DNA from: Aliivibrio sp. 1S175
Lineage (GTDB): Bacteria > Pseudomonadota > Gammaproteobacteria > Enterobacterales > Vibrionaceae
NCBI RefSeq assembly: GCF_001690985.1
Contig: NZ_MAJS01000035.1
Span: 171,529 to 235,528, forward strand
Direction: 5' to 3'
DNA length: 64,000 nt
Shown: positions 49,897 through 59,425 of the stretch, piece after piece
Numbering within the stretch: position 1 is the stretch's first letter
How the letters are laid out: each line of letters opens with the position of its first letter
Notes under the pieces: model-generated
Seen by the model: only the letters and a program-made list of their open reading frames with translations
Told to the model about the DNA's origin: nothing
Database searches by the model: none
Position numbers and translations under genes: made by a program

Positions 49897-51900
49897 ATGA
49901 ACTATTTTACTCTCTTTTATTGGTTATTGATTCTCTCTGCCCCCACTTTTGCTCAAGACGATTTGCAATGGTTAAGAGACGATTCTCGCAGCAACACTCA
50001 AGTTATCGACTATTTGAGTAATGAAAATACACAAACAGAAAAATTCAAAGCCACTCTTGAGCCTAAAATCAACGAACTACTGCAAGAATGGCAAGACAAT
50101 CACCCCATTAAATCTCAGCAACCATGGCATATTATTGGAAATGCAGAATATGCGATCACTCAACATGATGGACAACGCCAACTCCTTTCTCGCTCGTTAA
50201 AAACAAAAAAACTGACCGTATTATTTAATATTTCAGAACGCTCGAACTCATTTGATTATTATCATTTAGGTCGCTGGGCACTGAGTAATGATCATAAAAC
50301 ATTGGCCATTAGCGAAGATCTGACCGGATCAGAACAATACCAAATCAGTGTCATCGATTTAAAAACACAAACCATTACCACTCTCATTCATAACGTAGAT
50401 TCAAGCATTATGTGGTCTCATGATGACCGCTCTTTGTATCTCATTAAACAAGAAGACCTTTCTTCTAGGCCCTTTGAATTAGTTGAATTCACTCTAGCTA
50501 ATTCAACAATCAAATCTATCGCTAAAGAACAAACAAAAGACTGGTTATTGTCTTTTTACCAAGCCAGCGATCTCGACTACGCTTTGGTTCAATCAAACAA
50601 TGACAACAGCAGCGAACAGCGAGTACTAAATTTAATCACCGGCCATCTATCCTCTCCGATAAAGCCTCGTGTTGAAGGTATTGAGTACTATGCAGATATC
50701 GCCAATAACGCCGTTGTAATTAACAGCAATATTAAAGACCATCATTTTGCCTTGTATTCCGTCCCCCTAACTAAAATGACGGAAATAACCCATTGGAAAT
50801 CTCTATTTCGCCCATTGCCAGATCATCCGCTGACTAACTTTTACTTATTTTCATCTGGACCAGTCGTCTCAGTCGGAAATGGGGAAAACGCTCAACTGAT
50901 CTATTTAAATAATACCGGAAAAGTGCGCGACATTGAGCCTTTGACAACATCAGGGCAAGCGGCATGGGTAAGTCGTGTGGGTGACTTTAAAAGTAATACT
51001 CTCTATATCCGCAGTATGTCGATGATTCAACCGCCAAAATGGGAAAAGGTAAATAGCTCAACATTAGAACGAACGCTTTATTCACAAGATAATTACCCAA
51101 CAATAACCCCCTCTCATTACGTGACTGAGCAAATAATCATGACTGATAATGGTGTCGATTTACCAATCACGCTTGCGTACAGAAAAGACAAAATACACAG
51201 CGATAGCCCAGTCTTTCTTTATGGTTATGGCGCTTACGGTGTCACGATGAAACCTTACTTTATGCCACAAATCATCAGCTTATTGGATCGCGGGATTATT
51301 TACGCCATTGCTCATGTCAGAGGCGGTGGCTATAACGGCGATGCTTGGTATAACGCAGGTCGAGGGCTTAACCGACAACATGCCACCACTGATTTTATTA
51401 CCGCAGCAAAAACAATGCGCTATTACCACAATGGTCTTCATCCTATTTACGCATTGGGCTCAAGCGCCGGAGGAACATTAGTGGCTTCTGCTATCAACCA
51501 ACAGCCTGATGCATTTCAAGGGGCCACATTGAATGTCCCTTTTGTTGATGTTGTAAACAGCATGTCAGATCCCACATTACCGCTCACAATGCAGCAATAC
51601 AGCGAATGGGGAAACCCGACGATCCCTGACGAGCTACGCATTATGAAACAAACCGATCCTTACTTTAATATCATAAAACAGGCTTACCCCCCTCTTCTTG
51701 TTCAAGTCGGCTTTCATGATCGCCGAGTTCCTTATTGGGAAGGGGCAAAATACCTAACCAAAATACGAAATAAGAGCACAGGATCTGGCCCTTATTTACT
51801 TGAAACCCATTTCAATCAAGGCCATTCCACCGATAGACGAGACGCATTAGCGCAACAAGCGTTTGAATATATTTTCCTTTTATCTCTAACAAATAACTAA
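49897..51900 (+). CDS. Secreted prolyl-oligopeptidase-family peptidase (S9A, oligopeptidase B-like)
   Basis: A serine peptidase with an N-terminal beta-propeller (about residues 60-400) and a C-terminal alpha/beta-hydrolase. The nucleophile lies in the GSSAGG motif, and the Asp and His in HDRRVPYWEGAKY and NQGHSTDRR. The blocks PFVDVVNSMSDPTLPLT and YSEWGNP match oligopeptidase B. Unlike cytoplasmic PtrB it has a signal peptide (FTLFYWLLILSAPTFAQ), so it should act in the periplasm on peptides. The ATG used gives a compact signal peptide; an in-frame GTG at 49861 would add 12 residues but lies almost against the Fur-like site. The TonB receptor gene begins 16 bp downstream. Trimming of peptides made by the downstream protease is a plausible role. 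Confidence 0.85.
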   Translation: MNYFTLFYWLLILSAPTFAQDDLQWLRDDSRSNTQVIDYLSNENTQTEKFKATLEPKINELLQEWQDNHPIKSQQPWHIIGNAEYAITQHDGQRQLLSRSLKTKKLTVLFNISERSNSFDYYHLGRWALSNDHKTLAISEDLTGSEQYQISVIDLKTQTITTLIHNVDSSIMWSHDDRSLYLIKQEDLSSRPFELVEFTLANSTIKSIAKEQTKDWLLSFYQASDLDYALVQSNNDNSSEQRVLNLITGHLSSPIKPRVEGIEYYADIANNAVVINSNIKDHHFALYSVPLTKMTEITHWKSLFRPLPDHPLTNFYLFSSGPVVSVGNGENAQLIYLNNTGKVRDIEPLTTSGQAAWVSRVGDFKSNTLYIRSMSMIQPPKWEKVNSSTLERTLYSQDNYPTITPSHYVTEQIIMTDNGVDLPITLAYRKDKIHSDSPVFLYGYGAYGVTMKPYFMPQIISLLDRGIIYAIAHVRGGGYNGDAWYNAGRGLNRQHATTDFITAAKTMRYYHNGLHPIYALGSSAGGTLVASAINQQPDAFQGATLNVPFVDVVNSMSDPTLPLTMQQYSEWGNPTIPDELRIMKQTDPYFNIIKQAYPPLLVQVGFHDRRVPYWEGAKYLTKIRNKSTGSGPYLLETHFNQGHSTDRRDALAQQAFEYIFLLSLTNN

Positions 51901-51915
51901 AAAACGGAGCTATAA

Positions 51916-54051
51916 ATGAAGCTTTCCCCTGTGACAGCGGCGGTACTGAGTGTACTGACTGCCAACTTCGTGCACGCCAATTCTGAGGTGACACAATTTG
52001 AAGAGGTGGTCGTTACCGCCAATAAAATTGAACAACCGCTATCAAAAGTAGCGGGATCTATCGCCGTAATTAAAGGGGATGAGCTAGAAAAAAAAGGCGC
52101 AACAGAATTATATGATTCGTTAAATAGTGAACCCGGTGTCAGTGTGACGGGTGGCGCAGGCCGTCCACAAAACATCACCATTCGAGGCATGACAGGTAAC
52201 CGAATTGTCATTATTAAAGATGGTGTGAAATCGTCTGATGGTTATGGCGCTTCCGACATTAATGACAAAGTGGGTCGTAATTCGTTTGATCTATCTAACG
52301 TAAAGTCTATCGAAGTGATAAAAGGAGCAAGTTCGTCTGTTTATGGTTCTGGTGCCATTGGTGGTGTCGTCATTGTTGAAACTAAACAGCCTGGGGATTA
52401 CTTAAAAAATAACGATTTCTACTCTGATATATCAGGAACTTACTCTGGTATTAGTAACAAATATAAAGGCAGCAGTAATCTGGCTTTTCGATCAGGTGAT
52501 ACAGAAAGTTTATTTACTGTCTCTTACTGGCAAGGGGAAGAAACTCGCAACTACCAAGAAGATTTATACAACCGTAATGTTGACGGGATTAATGGCGCTT
52601 ACACTCTAAACCACTACATCGGTGAAAGCTTGATGTTAAAAGCCAAACTAGAGTATTACAGCGAAGAAATGATCCGTGAAGAGGGCTCGGCCTCTATTCA
52701 AAAAGACGGTATTTGGCGGATTGCCACGTATGATCAAAAAGAACACATTGAAGACATCAGTGCGTACGTTGGTGCCGAATATACCCATTATGATTCATGG
52801 TTTGAAAAATTAGACTCAAAGCTGTATTGGCGCAGTACCGAAACCTCCTCGGATATTAACCGCTTAATGTCGCGTGAACGTAATAATATTCAAGAAAAAC
52901 GCCGAGAATTAAGAGTTCAAAGCTTTACGGATCAATTGATCGGTTTTGATAACGATTTTACATCATCTTCTACGCTGTTTAATCAAGATCATAGCCTTGC
53001 TTATGGCGTTAGCATGACGACCAATAGATACGAACGACCAAACAGCAAATCAACCATTGACTGGAATGGCATTAACGTTGGGGGAACACAACCTTTCTCT
53101 CCAGCGAGAGCTTACACTTTTGGCGTTTATTTACGCGATATTGTCGAAGTAAATGACTGGATTTTCACTGGAGGACTTCGTTTTGATGCACACCGTTTAA
53201 CTCCAGATGAATCGAATACCATAGCAGGGTTTGACGTCAAGAAAATGAGCAGCAGTGAGCTGTCCCCTAGCCTTTCTGCTACGTATCAGTTTACCGATAA
53301 CCTTAATACTTATTTATCTTATAACCACGGGTATCGCGCGCCTTCTTATGACAAAGCCTACGGATATAACAACCATGACTTTGTTCCTCTTACCCCATTC
53401 TTAATCATTCCAAATATGGATTTAGAGGCCGAAACCAGTGATTCAATAGAACATGGTATTAAATACGATTCAGGCCGAACTCAAGTTTATGCTGCTGTTT
53501 TTTATCAAAAATTCGAAAAGTTCATCGACGTCGTACTCACAGGGTTCGATCCATCAACGGGGAACTATTTAAAGCAATATCAAAATGTGGATGGTGTTGA
53601 AACCTACGGCGTTGAATTCACCTTAGCTCATCAAATTACTCAACGTTGGGGAGTGAACACAAAGGCAGGTTACGTTGATGGGAAAAATGGCGATGGAGAA
53701 TACATCCGTACCATAACCCCATTAGAGGGCAACGTGGGAGTGACTTACGATCTCGAAAAATTGTCAGCTTACAGCACCATCAACTGGGCCACCTCTATGG
53801 ATCGCGTTCCAGAGTGCGTCACAGCAACAGGTATGCAAACTAAATGTGCGACAACATCAAGTTGGGCAACCGTCGATCTCGGTATCAATTATGCCTTTAG
53901 TTCCGATTTTAACCTCAGTGCAAACATCATCAATCTATTAGATAAAGAATACATCCGATATCAAGATGTGGCTGGTGTGATGGATTCTGCAAAAGGGTAT
54001 TCAACCGAACCTGGCCGTTACTTCACCGTAAATGCTAAGTACGTATTTTAA
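51916..54051 (+). CDS. TonB-dependent outer-membrane receptor, haem/haemoglobin-receptor-like
   Basis: The 711-residue protein has a signal peptide (cleavage near VHA-NS), a TonB-box-like EEVVVTAN, a plug domain (SIAVIKGDEL to VIVETKQPGD, with ASSSVYGSGAIGG) and a 22-strand-type barrel. The barrel ends in an aromatic residue (KYVF). A YRAP motif (473-476) and PNMDLEAE (499-506) resemble the FRAP and NPNL boxes that flank a haem-ligand histidine in haem receptors. H487 lies between them in NNHDF. This suggests haem or haemoprotein uptake, but siderophore or other ligands are not excluded. It lies in a Fur-preceded operon after the peptidase gene, with a CGGAG site before the ATG, and is followed within 10 bp by a metalloprotease gene. 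Confidence 0.87.
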   Translation: MKLSPVTAAVLSVLTANFVHANSEVTQFEEVVVTANKIEQPLSKVAGSIAVIKGDELEKKGATELYDSLNSEPGVSVTGGAGRPQNITIRGMTGNRIVIIKDGVKSSDGYGASDINDKVGRNSFDLSNVKSIEVIKGASSSVYGSGAIGGVVIVETKQPGDYLKNNDFYSDISGTYSGISNKYKGSSNLAFRSGDTESLFTVSYWQGEETRNYQEDLYNRNVDGINGAYTLNHYIGESLMLKAKLEYYSEEMIREEGSASIQKDGIWRIATYDQKEHIEDISAYVGAEYTHYDSWFEKLDSKLYWRSTETSSDINRLMSRERNNIQEKRRELRVQSFTDQLIGFDNDFTSSSTLFNQDHSLAYGVSMTTNRYERPNSKSTIDWNGINVGGTQPFSPARAYTFGVYLRDIVEVNDWIFTGGLRFDAHRLTPDESNTIAGFDVKKMSSSELSPSLSATYQFTDNLNTYLSYNHGYRAPSYDKAYGYNNHDFVPLTPFLIIPNMDLEAETSDSIEHGIKYDSGRTQVYAAVFYQKFEKFIDVVLTGFDPSTGNYLKQYQNVDGVETYGVEFTLAHQITQRWGVNTKAGYVDGKNGDGEYIRTITPLEGNVGVTYDLEKLSAYSTINWATSMDRVPECVTATGMQTKCATTSSWATVDLGINYAFSSDFNLSANIINLLDKEYIRYQDVAGVMDSAKGYSTEPGRYFTVNAKYVF

Positions 54052-54060
54052 GGAATGAAA

Positions 54061-56376
54061 ATGAAAAAGTATCTTTCTTGTCTTATTGGATTGTGGTGTT
54101 CATCTCATGCTATTGCAGGAGAATGGGATTACCTAGCCAATGCAACGACCGCTTCGCAAGCACAAGAAGCCAAACAATATTTACAACAAGCCTATCCGAA
54201 CGATGGTGATTATCGTCTACGCTATGAAACTCATTCAATATTAGGAACACATTACAATTTCGATGTGTGGATTGATGGCCAATATCAACCACAAAAAACC
54301 ATGGTGGTATCAACTAATGAAAATGATCGCATTGTTCGTATATTTAAAAGCTTAAAAAATACCACGCTAAACAGCGGTAAACCCACAACAGCTGCGGAGC
54401 TTGAAGCTCCGCGATCACTAAAATCACTGCCACCACCAGAGCTGAGCACTGGTAAGGTTGTTCGCGCCGAATTTTCGGTGTTTGATCCTGATCTAAGAAC
54501 CATGGATAGAGAGCCAAAACCAACATCACAAATGACAGACATCGCTCAATACCCTAACCCTGCTCACTACGTCATTAAAGACAATGATGTACTGTTATCT
54601 AACGGTAAATATTACTTGAGTAACTCTCGAGTAAGAGAAGTGGATGCCCTCGCATTAGTGACACCAACATCCCCTGAAAATCCAAAAGAAATAGAAAGTA
54701 ACATTGGATTATTGGCCCAAGAAGGCGTGGCTACGTTTTCTTCCCTTGCCGAATTGAAGGCCACACACATAAATGAACCTAACTTTACACAAATCATGGC
54801 ATTCACTCATCTTGACGCCTCAGTTAGATACATTACCTCATTAGGATTTACGATCTTCGATCGCCCTGTTGATTTTGATGCTAACGCTTTGTCTGCCAAT
54901 AATTCAAGCTACTATTATGGAGCAAAAGCGCTGTTACTTGGTACTGGAGGCGGATCGCCCGATTCACTTGATGCTGATGTTATTTTACACGAATTAGGCC
55001 ACGGCATTCATTACCACATTGTTCCTGATTGGGCTTATGGTCACACCGGCGCGATTGGTGAAGGTTTTGGGGATTACTGGGCAGGCAGCTACAGTTACCG
55101 CCAACAATTTACGAATGCTAATAGCTCGGGACAAGAGTTTGAAATTGATACCGTATTTAATTGGGATGGCTACTTTGGTGCCAAAAGAAACACTCGTAGC
55201 TTATGGAATCAAAAAGCCCGTTACTTTAAACAAGCAGACTACCGTGCTCATGAAAGTGTTGCGGGAGAGCTCGGGGATGAATTATGGTCAACACCTCTCT
55301 TTCAATCATTAAAACAAGGGGTTACGCGCTACGAAATTACCGCATTCTCAGAGTTTGATACGATTGTACTTGAATCAATGTATGGGTTAGGACGTGGCTT
55401 AAAAATGCATGATCTCACAGAAAGCATGATTTTTGTGGCCAATACTCTGTACCCAAACAAAGAGTACGCTCAGATCCTTACTGATAACTTCACTCATCAT
55501 GGATTGCTTCTTGCGCCCTTTAAGCAAGAAATAACCAGCCACTATATTTCTCCGAATAAACACATTGAGTTCACGTTATTACCCACTCAACGCCAAGCGA
55601 TGATCACAGGCGATATTTCCATAAATAATGACAAAGTGAAAGATATCAACAGCGATCTATTTGATTCTTTCAATATCGATATTAAACTCCCTACTGCGCT
55701 TCAATGTGGTCAATCGTTTAATACGGAAACAAACTTAAGCTACCAATTTGATCCTTCTTTATTAACTAAAGAATGGACGAAAGACGTGACACTAGTTAAT
55801 GGAACACCAACGTTTTCGTCAACCTTCCCCTTAATAAACACACGGATCCCAGACGCAACAACTGATAGCTCTGGCCGCCCGATTGTAGGATTACAAACCG
55901 TAAACTTTATCGCAGCAGACCGTAATGGGAGTGTGGATGATAACTTTGGAGTCTATCTACATATAGAGCACAGCCATCTTATTGATTTAACAGTGACACT
56001 CGTTTCTCCCCGTGGAACACGCGTTACCTTATTAGACCATAAAGATTCTGCCTCACCGTTATTCCGAGATTATTTCACCATCAAACATGACTCGATAATC
56101 AGCCCCTTTAAAGGAGAGCCAAGCTGGGGAACCTGGCGTTTAGAAATCGCCGACTTTTCACCTAATGACTCAGGAAAGCTTATCTCATGGGGCGTTGGAA
56201 GCATTCAATCTTATCAATGTACAACACCAAAAACGACATCAACCACTGCCGCTAAAGCCTCTTCTGGCGGGAGTTTTTCACTATTCACGTTATTTTTACT
56301 GATCCTATTTATGGGCGGTCGTCAGCTGCCGTCTTTTCCTATTTCTTTTACCAACAATAAGAAGACAACACTATGA
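54061..56376 (+). CDS. Secreted zinc metalloprotease with C-terminal P-domain and GlyGly-CTERM-like tail
   Basis: The 771-residue protein has a signal peptide (ending SHAIAG), a propeptide-like region, and a gluzincin-type active site: H310-E-L-G-H314 and the third ligand E334 in GAIGEGFGDYW. This spacing resembles M36/M4-type peptidases. A proprotein-convertase P-domain follows (about 595-720), with VDDNFGVYLHIEHSHLIDL and SWGTWRLEIADFSPNDSG. The C-terminus shows SSGGSFS, a hydrophobic segment, then GGRQ, as in GlyGly-CTERM proteins processed by rhombosortase after type II secretion. I chose the second ATG because AAGGA lies six bases before it, while it directly abuts the ATG at 54055. It probably cleaves host proteins at or outside the cell surface. 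Confidence 0.85.
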   Translation: MKKYLSCLIGLWCSSHAIAGEWDYLANATTASQAQEAKQYLQQAYPNDGDYRLRYETHSILGTHYNFDVWIDGQYQPQKTMVVSTNENDRIVRIFKSLKNTTLNSGKPTTAAELEAPRSLKSLPPPELSTGKVVRAEFSVFDPDLRTMDREPKPTSQMTDIAQYPNPAHYVIKDNDVLLSNGKYYLSNSRVREVDALALVTPTSPENPKEIESNIGLLAQEGVATFSSLAELKATHINEPNFTQIMAFTHLDASVRYITSLGFTIFDRPVDFDANALSANNSSYYYGAKALLLGTGGGSPDSLDADVILHELGHGIHYHIVPDWAYGHTGAIGEGFGDYWAGSYSYRQQFTNANSSGQEFEIDTVFNWDGYFGAKRNTRSLWNQKARYFKQADYRAHESVAGELGDELWSTPLFQSLKQGVTRYEITAFSEFDTIVLESMYGLGRGLKMHDLTESMIFVANTLYPNKEYAQILTDNFTHHGLLLAPFKQEITSHYISPNKHIEFTLLPTQRQAMITGDISINNDKVKDINSDLFDSFNIDIKLPTALQCGQSFNTETNLSYQFDPSLLTKEWTKDVTLVNGTPTFSSTFPLINTRIPDATTDSSGRPIVGLQTVNFIAADRNGSVDDNFGVYLHIEHSHLIDLTVTLVSPRGTRVTLLDHKDSASPLFRDYFTIKHDSIISPFKGEPSWGTWRLEIADFSPNDSGKLISWGVGSIQSYQCTTPKTTSTTAAKASSGGSFSLFTLFLLILFMGGRQLPSFPISFTNNKKTTL

Positions 56377-57872
56377 AATATCAACTTACCCTTTTAGCCA
56401 CCACTTTGGCACTCGTCGGTTGCGGAGGATCTGATTCTCCAGATACTTCCGTTCCAAGTTATACGGTATCTGGCACTATTGCGACTCAACATATCGCAGC
56501 AAACAGCAAAGTTTGTGTCGATACAAATCAGAATTTAATGTGTGATGCGAATGAGCCAAGTACCGTCGCTAACTCAAAAGGTGAATTCTCGATTACTGAC
56601 ACCAATAAAAACATTGTGACATTACCTTTATTGGCAGAGACACAAAGTGTACTCCAAACCGTTAGTTCGCATTCAGCACAATCATCGCAAGCCACGTTAG
56701 CAAAAGCCTATATCGTCGCCCCTGGTCTTCAAAAATCAACTGGCAATCAAATTAATGGCATTAGTTCATTAATTGCAGGCCACATGAACAATGGCATGAC
56801 AACCACAGAAGCAATCACTCTGATTACGGCACAACTGTCAGCAAAAGGGATTTCAATCTCAGGCAACCTTCTCGATAATTTACAAGATCCAGATTTAGCG
56901 ATTCTAGAACAAAATATTATCACCTTGCTGACACACACTAAAAACCAAAACCGTACCCAGATACTGTCGTTGTTAAGCGCCAATATCATTAATAATCCAA
57001 TAGATATGGTCACTAGCGTATTAACAGAAGAACAATCTTCAACCTTTATTGCAGAGTTAAATGCGGTTTCATTAAGTGGTAGTCCATTAAATGACACAGG
57101 AACCGTTCTCTATTTTACGGACGAAAATAGTGATCATAACGTAGCAACATCACCTGAAAGCTTTCCTGGACAAGATGCCGACTTTGGACTTGATAAAAAT
57201 GAGCGTAGTGCGACTCAAGGTAATGGGTTTAAGTTTGTAAAATTAAACCAAGACGGCAATAAAATAGACAACTCAGCCTCTCAGTGGTCTTGTGTTCTTG
57301 ATGAGCGCAGCGGTTTAATTTGGGAAGTAAAATCGGCGGATGAAACTTCGATACAATTTAAGAATCGTCAATTAGCGCTAGAGCAAAATAACGTTGCTCC
57401 CTTCTTTAAAGATGAAGATCTTGCGACCTGTAAAACAAAGGGAGATACCGTTTGTACGACTCAAGACTACGCTGAATACATTAACTCTATCCAGCTATGT
57501 GGAAAAAGCAATTGGCGCTTACCAAGACTTCATGAGGTGTATAATTTAATTGATTTTGGGGAAGATAAGACGAATGAAGATGGGGATACTTACGGACTAA
57601 GTGCCCACTTTTTCCCAAATCAAACAACAGGAAGCACTGACATCGAAGTGGGTGGAATATGGCATCAAACAATGACGTACAGTACCTATTCCCCTTATAA
57701 CACGGAAGGTGGCATCAATTTCAATTCATTGACTCTTTTAGGTGGAAGTAAAGGCAGTGTCAGTAATATTGAAATATTCACAGAAAATACACCCTTAAAA
57801 TTTGATGCCGAATACGAAAATGATCCTTCTTACTTATTCCCTGCCCGCTTAGTTTCAGTACAAGGTAATTAA
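56373..57872 (+). CDS. DUF1566-domain lipoprotein
   Basis: The 499-residue protein has a lipoprotein signal (LALVGC, cysteine 17). The middle region of about 250 residues starts with a small Cys-containing module (KVCVDTNQNLMCDANEPS) seen in many surface lipoproteins. A C-terminal DUF1566/Lcl-type domain with WRLPRLHEVYNLID is related in fold to C-type-lectin-like formylglycine enzyme domains. The start codon overlaps the protease stop codon by four bases, so the two are translationally coupled. Function is unknown. A surface adhesin or substrate-binding accessory to the protease and receptor is the simplest reading of the context, but this is inference. Confidence 0.8.
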   Translation: MKYQLTLLATTLALVGCGGSDSPDTSVPSYTVSGTIATQHIAANSKVCVDTNQNLMCDANEPSTVANSKGEFSITDTNKNIVTLPLLAETQSVLQTVSSHSAQSSQATLAKAYIVAPGLQKSTGNQINGISSLIAGHMNNGMTTTEAITLITAQLSAKGISISGNLLDNLQDPDLAILEQNIITLLTHTKNQNRTQILSLLSANIINNPIDMVTSVLTEEQSSTFIAELNAVSLSGSPLNDTGTVLYFTDENSDHNVATSPESFPGQDADFGLDKNERSATQGNGFKFVKLNQDGNKIDNSASQWSCVLDERSGLIWEVKSADETSIQFKNRQLALEQNNVAPFFKDEDLATCKTKGDTVCTTQDYAEYINSIQLCGKSNWRLPRLHEVYNLIDFGEDKTNEDGDTYGLSAHFFPNQTTGSTDIEVGGIWHQTMTYSTYSPYNTEGGINFNSLTLLGGSKGSVSNIEIFTENTPLKFDAEYENDPSYLFPARLVSVQGN

Positions 57873-57874
57873 TT

Positions 57875-58432
57875 ATGAACAAATTTATGTTTACTGCACT
57901 TATTTCTTTTTTTTCTATCACTGCATTTGCACAAGAATGCAGTGCTGATCTCTCTCGCACTGCCCCCAACAGCCGTTATATCAATTTTGACAATGGTACG
58001 GTAGCCGATAATTTAACGGGCTTAACTTGGATGCGTTGTCCACTTGGAAAGCAATGGAATAACATCAGCAAAGAATGCGAAGGGTCGACTGAAACGTATT
58101 TTTGGCAAAGCGCGTTAACCATGATTGCATCCATTAATGATGTAAATGGCAACCACCAACTTCATGAATTTGGTGAAATAAAAAAGTGGAGAATGCCAAA
58201 TATCAAAGAACTCATGTCATTAAAAGAAGCCGCTTGTTATAGCCCCGCGGTTAATACAAAAGCCTTTGGTAAAGCGTTTAACTATGACGTCGGTGATCTT
58301 GCTGGATATATTTGGAGCAATACCCCATCAAATAACGGCAATGAAGTTTACTCATTTGATACGCCAAATGGGGAAGTTTATTCTTATAATCCGGCTCAAC
58401 ATAAACTCAGCGTTCTTTTAGTCGCTGAATAA
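57875..58432 (+). CDS. Small exported DUF1566-domain protein
   Basis: The 185-residue protein has a signal peptide (cleavage near AFA-QE) and consists of one DUF1566 domain: VADNLTGLTWMRCPLGK at the start, WRMPNIKELMSLKE in the middle and a conserved VLLVAE-like end. Four cysteines could form two disulphides. It begins two bases after the preceding DUF1566 lipoprotein stop, with an AAGG site inside that gene's end, and it is the last gene before a strong terminator. It may be a soluble periplasmic or secreted partner of the lipoprotein. No catalytic function can be assigned. Confidence 0.8.
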   Translation: MNKFMFTALISFFSITAFAQECSADLSRTAPNSRYINFDNGTVADNLTGLTWMRCPLGKQWNNISKECEGSTETYFWQSALTMIASINDVNGNHQLHEFGEIKKWRMPNIKELMSLKEAACYSPAVNTKAFGKAFNYDVGDLAGYIWSNTPSNNGNEVYSFDTPNGEVYSYNPAQHKLSVLLVAE

Positions 58433-58437
58433 AATAC

Positions 58438-58482
58438 AAATAGGTCACCTTATACTTAACTGAATATTAAGGTGACCTATTT
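58438..58482 (+). terminator. Terminator of the Fur-linked peptidase-receptor operon
   Basis: Perfect 15-bp arms AAATAGGTCACCTTA/TAAGGTGACCTATTT with a 15-nt loop lie six bases after the last stop. The 3' T tract is short, but the stem is strong. Confidence 0.8.
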
Positions 58483-58587
58483 CATACAATTATAAGTATT
58501 TCTATCAATAATAAAACCCCAAGGCATTGATTTTGGATCATCTAAGAGTAGACTGCCCGGCACAGATGTATATAACTAGAGACAAAA

Positions 58588-59256
58588 ATGAAAAAGATCA
58601 CTATTGCGCTTGCACTACTAATCACTTTAACTGGTTGCCAAGCGACTCAGCGCCAAAATGCCACCACCGGTGAAACAGAAACAAACTCAGCAACAAAAGG
58701 CGCGCTTGCTGGGATTCTTGCAGGTGTTGCCGTTGGACTTGCGACTGGCGATAATGCCAAAGAACGTCGTAAGAATGCATTAATCGGGGCAGCGGCAGGT
58801 GGCGCAGTTGGTGGTGGTGTTGGCTACTATTTTGATAGCCAAGAACAAGCTCTACGTGACGAATTAAAAAGCTCTGGCGTACAAGTCGAACGAGTTGGTG
58901 ATAACGAATTAAAACTTATCATGGACAATGGTGTTGGCTTCCAATCTAGCTCTTACCAATTAGACGCTAGCATTTACAACACATTAAATGGTGTTGCTCG
59001 TATTCTTGTTGAATACCCAGACACCGCTCTTCAAATTGATGGCCACACTGACAGTTCTGGTAACGATATTAAAAACCAAACTCTTTCAGAAGAGCGTGCT
59101 GAATCAGTTCGTACTTACCTAATTAAGCAAAAAGTAGCCGCTGGTCGTGTTCACGCTCGAGGTTACGGTGAACGTTACCCAGTATGTGATAACTCAACAT
59201 CACAAGGCCGCGCCTGTAACCGTCGTGTTGAAATTACGATCCTTCCGCTCAAATAA
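58588..59256 (+). CDS. OmpA-family lipoprotein with glycine-zipper, YiaD-like
   Basis: The 222-residue protein has a lipobox (TLTGC, cysteine 17). A glycine-zipper segment follows (GALAGILAGVAVGLATG and GAAAGGAVGGGVGYYF, about 39-85), then a C-terminal OmpA-like peptidoglycan-binding domain. The OmpA domain carries the hallmark IDGHTDSSGNDIKNQTLSEERAESV, cut here as GHTDSSGN and LSEERAESV, and the ARGYGERYPV motif. It is anchored in the outer membrane and should bind peptidoglycan, like E. coli YiaD. An AGAGAC site precedes the ATG. It is a single-gene unit with hairpins downstream. A cysteine pair late in the domain (PVCDNS and GRACNRR) may form a disulphide. Confidence 0.9.
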   Translation: MKKITIALALLITLTGCQATQRQNATTGETETNSATKGALAGILAGVAVGLATGDNAKERRKNALIGAAAGGAVGGGVGYYFDSQEQALRDELKSSGVQVERVGDNELKLIMDNGVGFQSSSYQLDASIYNTLNGVARILVEYPDTALQIDGHTDSSGNDIKNQTLSEERAESVRTYLIKQKVAAGRVHARGYGERYPVCDNSTSQGRACNRRVEITILPLK

Positions 59257-59280
59257 ACATCAAAATGGGTAGAAAACAGA

Positions 59281-59306
59281 AATAACTGTATATAAATACA
59301 GTTATT
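59281..59306 (+). other. Hairpin directly downstream of the OmpA-family gene
   Basis: AATAACTGTAT and ATACAGTTATT are perfect 11-bp arms around a 4-nt loop, followed by TGATTGGTTTT. It could act as a first terminator ahead of the stronger one at 59341. Confidence 0.55.
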
Positions 59307-59340
59307 TGATTGGTTTTAACTATTTGATGCTATAGAATTA

Positions 59341-59377
59341 AAAATCCCCCAAGATGCTAATCATCAAGGGGGATTTT
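59341..59377. terminator. Bidirectional terminator between the OmpA-family gene and a small gene
   Basis: Perfect 10-bp arms AAAATCCCCC/GGGGGATTTT, with extra ATG/CAT pairing inside the loop and T-rich 3' sequence. Confidence 0.85.
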
Positions 59378-59425
59378 TATTTTAAGGAAAACCACTTAAT
59401 TGCTAAGTAGTTTGGTTCTATTTAA

